In this document: piece after piece, positions 59,373 to 64,000 of the stretch | Position numbering within the stretch: position 1 is the first letter of the stretch | How the letters are laid out: each line of letters opens with the position of its first letter | Assembly: GCA_036652815.1 (NCBI GenBank) | Contig: JAVVVE010000001.1 | Location: 62,001-126,000, forward strand | DNA: 64,000 nucleotides | Source of the DNA: SZUA-378 sp036652815 | GTDB lineage: Bacteria > Bacillota > Clostridia > Lachnospirales > Lachnospiraceae | Direction of reading: 5' to 3' | Made by a program: the position numbers and the translations under genes | The notes under the pieces: model-generated | Told to the model about the DNA's origin: nothing | Seen by the model: the letters and a program-made list of their open reading frames with translations, nothing else | The model's database searches: none

Positions 59373-60360
59373 ACTGTTTTCCCTTCTTTGCAATCTCAGA
59401 CATCGTGGCAGAAGAAAACGAATACTGCGACTGTAGTCTTCTATTATAAGTAAGGATCTCTCTTAGATTGTGTAGATTCTCATATGGACTGCTGCCAAAA
59501 TTATGCGGATGCCACCAAAGATGGCATATCAGTCCATGCTTGGCTGCATGATGCATCTGTCCTTTGATACGAGCTAAGCGAAGTGGCTCTAACAGTCTTA
59601 GCTTATGACTATAGGGTCTAAAGAAGCGGCTTGCCGGAATATTAACGACCCCAGCCTGCTCTTTTAATCGTGCAATGGAATAATCATGATATCCCGAGAG
59701 GTTGACATAACTGTCAGCCAATCGGAAAGCTCTCTTTACCAAGCTCTCTCCTGCGCTGCTTGCCCGATACATCCAGCTCCGTTCGTTTCCTCTGACTGCC
59801 AAAATCCCCCTTGCATGCAATCCTTCCAGATAGGCATCCTCGTATTGATTCTTTGGAAAGACAAGGCTCTCTGTCGTGATGCCTTGTCTTTGCGCGATGG
59901 CGATGGCAGCCGCAAGATCTGCTTCAAACGTCTCTTTTGTCTGCCCCTTTTCCATACAATAATAATGGGAAAAAGTATGAGTCGCTATCTCCTGCCCTTT
60001 AGAACCGGCGATACGTTTTATCAGGGATGCCGCATAGTGAAGCGGATCCATTTCCTCCGTTTCTCCTACTTGATCCAATCTCTCATAATTAGAGAACCGT
60101 TTCTCCTCATACTGTGGTATAACTACAGGACAAGCACTTCGTAATTCCTCTTTATCTTTTGCAAACAGCATCCCCACTATCGCCCAGGTAGCCTTAATCC
60201 CATATTCTTCAAACAGGGTAAGCATCTCCGGGATCACCTCTCTGGCTCCCCCTGCATTCCTTTTCCATCGATCTATCTTCGTTTCATCATTCATCCCATA
60301 CAATAATTCCATATCCAACGATATGACCAGATATCCTTGTTTTGTGTTTTTGCTTTTCAT
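59347..60360 (-). CDS. NodB-type polysaccharide deacetylase family, no signal peptide
   Basis: A 337-residue NodB-fold protein. The ATG at 60360 is preceded by GGATAGGAAAGAGA; the TTG at 60384 is less likely. The metal-site blocks are SLDMELLYG (Asp16), the His128/His132 pair in ATHTFSHYY, the VFPKNQY block (usually with Arg) and WWHPHNFG for the C-terminal His. There is no signal peptide, so it is likely cytoplasmic. It overlaps the formyltransferase gene by 26 bases. A second such pair is at 14107-15803, and a further deacetylase-like protein is at 9902-10642. The substrate is probably an N-acetylated nucleotide- or lipid-linked sugar. Confidence 0.87.
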   Translation of the reverse strand: MKSKNTKQGYLVISLDMELLYGMNDETKIDRWKRNAGGAREVIPEMLTLFEEYGIKATWAIVGMLFAKDKEELRSACPVVIPQYEEKRFSNYERLDQVGETEEMDPLHYAASLIKRIAGSKGQEIATHTFSHYYCMEKGQTKETFEADLAAAIAIAQRQGITTESLVFPKNQYEDAYLEGLHARGILAVRGNERSWMYRASSAGESLVKRAFRLADSYVNLSGYHDYSIARLKEQAGVVNIPASRFFRPYSHKLRLLEPLRLARIKGQMHHAAKHGLICHLWWHPHNFGSSPYENLHNLREILTYNRRLQSQYSFSSATMSEIAKKGKQYANRNISR

Positions 60361-60389
60361 TCTCTTTCCTATCCGATTCTTCAAATATT

Positions 60390-61283
60390 CTATACCATTT
60401 TACCTTGTGCATCGATGAATGTAAAGCCTTGCCATAATTCATGCATCTCTGCCGGAATACACGTCTGATTATTACGATGCTGTAATGGACGAATCACTAT
60501 CTTTCCCTGATTCGGATTGAGTCTTGCTCCCCAGAAGCTAAAGGTACTATTCGCACAGATATTGTGTTTGCATCTGCTCATCAGCTGCATATCATAACAG
60601 CTATTATCTCCTGTATTCCAATCCACGATGGTATATTCCTCTCCCCGATACTGTTGTCTTGCATAAGCGGTATCATCTGAGAAAATATAGAAATGAGGGT
60701 TGTCACAATGTTCCCGTACCCAGCGAATCGCTGTCTCATAGTATGCATCTGTACAGATACCGGAAAAGAGCTCCACATTCTCAGGCTGTAGATAGTCTCC
60801 TCGTCTCAGATGTACACTGACTGCATTCTCTGACTGCAATTTGGCAAGCAGCTCCACATTCTGTGGTAACTCACTCTCCGCAAAATGAAGTTTGGTCTGG
60901 AGAATCGGCATAATATCGTGATAATATGCCTCGCAGGCCCAGTATCCTTCCAAATAGGCATCCTGCATCGAAAATATCTCAGGCAGATACATCCGTCCAT
61001 TTTCCATATAATGAAATGGATTCCCTATTATCTTGTTCTTTATTTTTGCAAATAAGCCGTTCTCTGACCCCAGAAGTTCTGCTTTTTGCTCTTTGGTAGC
61101 GATCTCGTAAGTCAAGGTTGGAAACAAGGTAAGCTCCATATTTCTTTTGGTATATGCTTTCCTATTCTCATGATACCAGCTCGTATCCAGTCGAACCGGG
61201 ATTTCCAGACTCTTGAATCTCTCATAGAGTGCATATTGCTGCAGTTGATTGCCCAATCCTGCCATTACTTTGATGATAATCAT
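60390..61283 (-). CDS. GT11 alpha-1,2-fucosyltransferase-like protein
   Basis: A 297-residue GT11 enzyme. Its start, MAGLGNQLQQYALY at 7-20, and the HLRRGDY motif at 158-164, which binds GDP-fucose, are family hallmarks. Later HNICANSTFSFWGARLNP is also typical. The GT11 family transfers L-fucose in alpha-1,2 linkage onto galactose; related bacterial proteins may use other acceptors. No gmd or fcl gene is in the window, so GDP-fucose would have to come from elsewhere. It lies between the Wzx gene (19 bases) and the deacetylase gene (29 bases). The family is clear; the exact sugar is inferred. Confidence 0.88.
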   Translation of the reverse strand: MIIIKVMAGLGNQLQQYALYERFKSLEIPVRLDTSWYHENRKAYTKRNMELTLFPTLTYEIATKEQKAELLGSENGLFAKIKNKIIGNPFHYMENGRMYLPEIFSMQDAYLEGYWACEAYYHDIMPILQTKLHFAESELPQNVELLAKLQSENAVSVHLRRGDYLQPENVELFSGICTDAYYETAIRWVREHCDNPHFYIFSDDTAYARQQYRGEEYTIVDWNTGDNSCYDMQLMSRCKHNICANSTFSFWGARLNPNQGKIVIRPLQHRNNQTCIPAEMHELWQGFTFIDAQGKMV

Positions 61284-61302
61284 ATAGAAACCTGCCTTTC
61301 TA

Positions 61303-62832
61303 TTAGAAAAAAAACCGTACCGTATGCTGTCGTATCAATGTCAACAGATACTTGAACTCTTCACTACGATGATAAAACAGGAAGAAGATACCGTTTACCA
61401 CCACCGTGATGACAAGGAACATCATGATAAAAGTGAGGATAGTCACCTGTGACATAATCACAGTTCCCAACCAGTAAACGATGCCCGCAGACAGCAGGGT
61501 TACGAGTGCATAACCACAGACCTGTTTATGATAGGCCCAGGCAGTCCTGCCAAAGCTGATGCGATAAATATAATAAGGTTTTATCAAATTGGCAAGCAGA
61601 CCCGATATCACGGTGCCTATATAGATACCAATCAAACCCATTCGTTGTACCAGCACAATAGATATCACCAGATTGACTGCTCCCTGTATCAAGGACAGGT
61701 ATTTATCTGCTTCAAAGATACCCGCTGCAGTCTTAAAATTATATAGCACAATTCGAAAGCCCTTACAATAATAATCGAGCATAATCATCGTAATGACTGC
61801 ACTGCCGATCACCCTCTCGGATCCCCAGCAGATCTCGATAAAAGGAGAGAGCAGCATCCAGAATCCAATCGTTGCAAAACCATAGATCCATGCTGCACAG
61901 AAATTATATACCTTAAATAATTGATACTGTCTGTCACGTCCTTCTGTGGCAATCAGATTACCAAAGCTGGATAGTGCAGAGTTAAAGATAATATCCAGGA
62001 ATCCGGATACAGACATTAATACCAGATTATAATTAGACACCAAGCCAACCATGGTAACATTTAAAAAAGTAGAGATAATAATGTTATCTGTCTGAAGTCT
62101 CGCGGCATCACCGACTTTATGATAGATCAAAGCCTTAATGTTGCTTTTAATGGGCTGTTTGTCTTCCTCTGTTAAGGGCTGTATTTCTTTTTCTTTTAAG
62201 TATGGGTAAAGATGATTCAGATAATGACTCACGAAGAGTTTTTGTATCAGTTCTACTGCAGAAGTAGCCAGCAGATAATATAAGAAATTCTTAGTCAGCA
62301 AAAGAATCGCTACCTGTACCGTTACCATCACAAGCTGTGTAAGGGCTGTAATATTAGTCTGAATATAATTCTTTTGTTCTGCATTGACCAGACTGTATTT
62401 ATAAGCCACAAAATAGGTGCTGACCGTATTAAACAGAAAAATCAGATAGTATATCGTGAGCTGCCTGATCGTCAATTCTCCGGGTTCCTTAATGATATAC
62501 CGCAAAAAAGGAGCAAGCAACAGCCCTATTGCTGTCACGACTCCCGCTATCGTCAAATATGCCTTTTTGTAAAGCAGCATATAGGACTTAATCTTTTCAT
62601 AATCCTTAGTGGCAACGGGTGCATATAAACTGTAGTTCATCGCCGTACCGATTCCCAGTTCTGCTAACGACAAAATAGACAGGACTCCCGTATACAGGCC
62701 ATTGACTCCAAGGAGGGTATCCCCAAGGGTAGCGATAAACACCGTTCGTAGCACAAACCCCAACAGATTCACAATAATATTTCCAATATATCCAAACATA
62801 ATATTCCTGGCTACATGCTTGATTCTTCCCAT
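61303..62832 (-). CDS. wzx: Wzx-type lipid-linked oligosaccharide flippase (MATE/MVF superfamily)
   Basis: A 509-residue protein with about twelve to fourteen membrane segments. GYIGNIIVNLLGFVLRTV and LGVNGLYTGVLSILSLAELG near the start, with ATKDYEKIKSYMLLYKK, are typical of Firmicutes polysaccharide-unit flippases. Such proteins move undecaprenyl-PP-linked repeat units across the membrane for polymerisation by Wzy/EpsG. It comes 3 bases after the pyruvyl transferase gene. The locus also has a PglK-like ABC flippase at 44028-45764; which glycan each handles is unknown. Confidence 0.9.
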   Translation of the reverse strand: MGRIKHVARNIMFGYIGNIIVNLLGFVLRTVFIATLGDTLLGVNGLYTGVLSILSLAELGIGTAMNYSLYAPVATKDYEKIKSYMLLYKKAYLTIAGVVTAIGLLLAPFLRYIIKEPGELTIRQLTIYYLIFLFNTVSTYFVAYKYSLVNAEQKNYIQTNITALTQLVMVTVQVAILLLTKNFLYYLLATSAVELIQKLFVSHYLNHLYPYLKEKEIQPLTEEDKQPIKSNIKALIYHKVGDAARLQTDNIIISTFLNVTMVGLVSNYNLVLMSVSGFLDIIFNSALSSFGNLIATEGRDRQYQLFKVYNFCAAWIYGFATIGFWMLLSPFIEICWGSERVIGSAVITMIMLDYYCKGFRIVLYNFKTAAGIFEADKYLSLIQGAVNLVISIVLVQRMGLIGIYIGTVISGLLANLIKPYYIYRISFGRTAWAYHKQVCGYALVTLLSAGIVYWLGTVIMSQVTILTFIMMFLVITVVVNGIFFLFYHRSEEFKYLLTLIRQHTVRFFF

Positions 62833-62835
62833 GAT

Positions 62836-64000
62836 CTATTCTCTTTCTATGATTGCTCTCAGCTGTTCGCCTGCTGCAATGCTCCTCGCTATATATGCCG
62901 GCATACTACTCTTAAGATGTTCTCTGATCTGTTCTTCATGTGCTAATAGCCAGCGGAATCCCTCTGCCAGTCTCGTTTCAGTCTGTAATTCCTGTACCGG
63001 TATCACATAATGCTCCTCCGTACCAAAGATATCTCTTGCGATGCCTTTGGATTTAACAGAATAACCTACTGTCAGGGTGGGAACACAGGTGGAATATGCC
63101 GCTATCGTCGCATGTGTTCTGGCTCCTATAAACATGCTGCATCTGGCAATATATCCTTTTAGCTCCGGTGCACTGCAGTCACTTAACATCATGACCCTGT
63201 TTGTCCCTGCAAACGCTTGATATAGTCGCCCCAATGGCGTTCTATCATCATTCTGATCCCAGATCACATGAGGAATCAGCAGAACATTTTGCTCGGTTTG
63301 TTCTATTATCGTTTGAATCAGGTGGTAATAATTGGCATAGGTAATCCCTTTGTTTACCTCACTCTCCATAATAAGCGGGCTGACGTTCACTCCAATCATC
63401 TGTCCTGCTGTACAATGCTCCGGCAGTGCTCTTTCTTCCATCTTCATGGCAAATGCAGGATCCGGAAAGAGATAAGTATGCTCACGGACTCCTGCCGCAA
63501 GCAGTGCCTCATAAGTGATCGATTCTCTGGCGGTAATCAAGTCATAGGTCCGCATATCCTCTATCATCTGCTCGTCTTTTAATAATGCAGGTTCTATAGA
63601 GCATCCCCATAGAATCGTCTTGGCACCTGTTCTTCGAAACATCTGGTGTGCCAGGATAAGCTCCTGCTGCATCTTGTGATAGCAATAATTATCACCACCG
63701 ATAGACAAATATACCGCATGTCGGTTCTGCCCATAGATATCACGATAACGGTATCTAAGGTAGCTCTCTGCATCCCGCAGTAATAACTTACGCATTAAAT
63801 ATAAGAAATGAACGCTCAGATGCTTTGTAATCTTACGTTCCTGTAATATATCGCACATATCCCGTATGGAATATTTGTAATCCTCATGGGCTCTGGCAGA
63901 CATCAAGGTTACAGGTGTCTGTATCATATGGCAGGTCGCATTTACGATTGCCTCGCATCCATGATTCCCACTGCCCGCATGCATATAGAACACTACACTA
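62836..64000 (-). CDS. Polysaccharide pyruvyl transferase family protein (5' end cut by window)
   Basis: The frame is open to the window edge; within the window it reads SVVFYMHAGSGNHGCEAIV, the usual start of this family, so only a few residues are missing. About 388 residues are visible. CSIEPALLKDEQMIEDM and the TARESITYEALLAAGV region, with the VNVSPLIMESEV block and late SMFIGARTHATIAAYS, are characteristic of CsaB-like pyruvyl transferases (the RTH motif). These add a pyruvate ketal to a sugar from phosphoenolpyruvate. Many homologues lack proven activity. It is the first gene in the window and directly precedes wzx. Confidence 0.85.
   Translation of the reverse strand, partial: SVVFYMHAGSGNHGCEAIVNATCHMIQTPVTLMSARAHEDYKYSIRDMCDILQERKITKHLSVHFLYLMRKLLLRDAESYLRYRYRDIYGQNRHAVYLSIGGDNYCYHKMQQELILAHQMFRRTGAKTILWGCSIEPALLKDEQMIEDMRTYDLITARESITYEALLAAGVREHTYLFPDPAFAMKMEERALPEHCTAGQMIGVNVSPLIMESEVNKGITYANYYHLIQTIIEQTEQNVLLIPHVIWDQNDDRTPLGRLYQAFAGTNRVMMLSDCSAPELKGYIARCSMFIGARTHATIAAYSTCVPTLTVGYSVKSKGIARDIFGTEEHYVIPVQELQTETRLAEGFRWLLAHEEQIREHLKSSMPAYIARSIAAGEQLRAIIERE

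Noticed and set aside
58524..60144. Plus-strand open frames of 153 and 152 codons
   Set aside because: They are antisense to the formyltransferase and deacetylase genes and carry Cys/His/Leu-rich text typical of shadow frames.

Overview
The window is a 64 kb stretch of one very large surface-polysaccharide / glycoconjugate locus. I count 57 protein genes, all on the minus strand (transcription runs from base 64000 towards base 1), most overlapping or separated by fewer than 50 bases. The first gene (pyruvyl transferase-like) and the last (asparagine synthase-like) are cut by the window edges. I see no rRNA, tRNA, CRISPR, insertion sequence, phage or plasmid gene, and no gap above about 110 bases. 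AGGAGG-type ribosome sites, EpsG- and YveK-type proteins, the moderate base composition and the protein style suggest a Bacillota member of class Clostridia, most likely Lachnospiraceae. That is an inference from family resemblance; no taxonomic marker is present.

Layout in transcription order. (1) 64000-43005: pyruvyl transferase, Wzx-type flippase, GT11 fucosyltransferase-like enzyme, an overlapping deacetylase/formyltransferase pair, GT2 and GT4 glycosyltransferases, a large WbaP-type initiating phosphosugar transferase, a YveK/Wzz co-polymerase with a degenerate kinase-like tail, an EpsG-type polymerase, a GT52-like transferase and a PglK-like ABC flippase. (2) 42985-37321: a complete CMP-pseudaminic acid pathway (pseB, C, F, I, H, G) behind its own candidate promoter. 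(3) 37306-24931: an SGNH esterase, GtrA, two large GT-C-like membrane proteins, WecE plus a GNAT (probable dTDP-Fuc4NAc), a GtrB-like GT2, a further GT-C protein, and an O-antigen polymerase preceded by a free-standing copy of its extracytoplasmic domain. (4) 24941-15800: a bacillosamine-type module (PglF-, PglE-, PglC- and PglA-like) in which an ATP-grasp ligase sits where a PglD acetyltransferase would be expected, an AT-rich acyltransferase-3 gene, and a UDP-sugar 6-dehydrogenase/C4-epimerase pair (UDP-GalNAcA type). (5) 15803-6891: a second formyltransferase/deacetylase pair, four GT4 enzymes, a third deacetylase-like protein and an AsnB-type amidotransferase. (6) 6889-1: a VOC protein, an FkbH-like glyceryl loader, an acyl carrier protein, an MBOAT acyltransferase and a DltD/AlgJ-like SGNH protein, then a second AsnB-type amidotransferase.

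How it may work together: nucleotide sugars (CMP-Pse, a UDP-4-amino-bacillosamine derivative, UDP-GalNAcA, dTDP-Fuc4NAc) are made and modified (formyl, amide, possibly aminoacyl) in the cytoplasm. They are assembled on undecaprenyl phosphate from two different initiating transferases, flipped by Wzx and/or the PglK-like ABC protein, polymerised by EpsG- and Wzy-type proteins, and decorated outside the membrane by GT-C enzymes fed by GtrB/GtrA and by the acyl-carrier/MBOAT machinery. Duplication of key steps suggests two glycans, or a glycan plus a decoration pathway, encoded together.

The most striking possibly undescribed system is the VOC-FkbH-ACP-MBOAT-SGNH cassette at 1842-6889. It looks like a Dlt-like extracellular acylation system that has borrowed the glyceryl-ACP loading chemistry of polyketide pathways. 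Other notable points are the paired deacetylase/formyltransferase genes (twice), the ATP-grasp replacing PglD, and the free-standing copy of the polymerase ectodomain.
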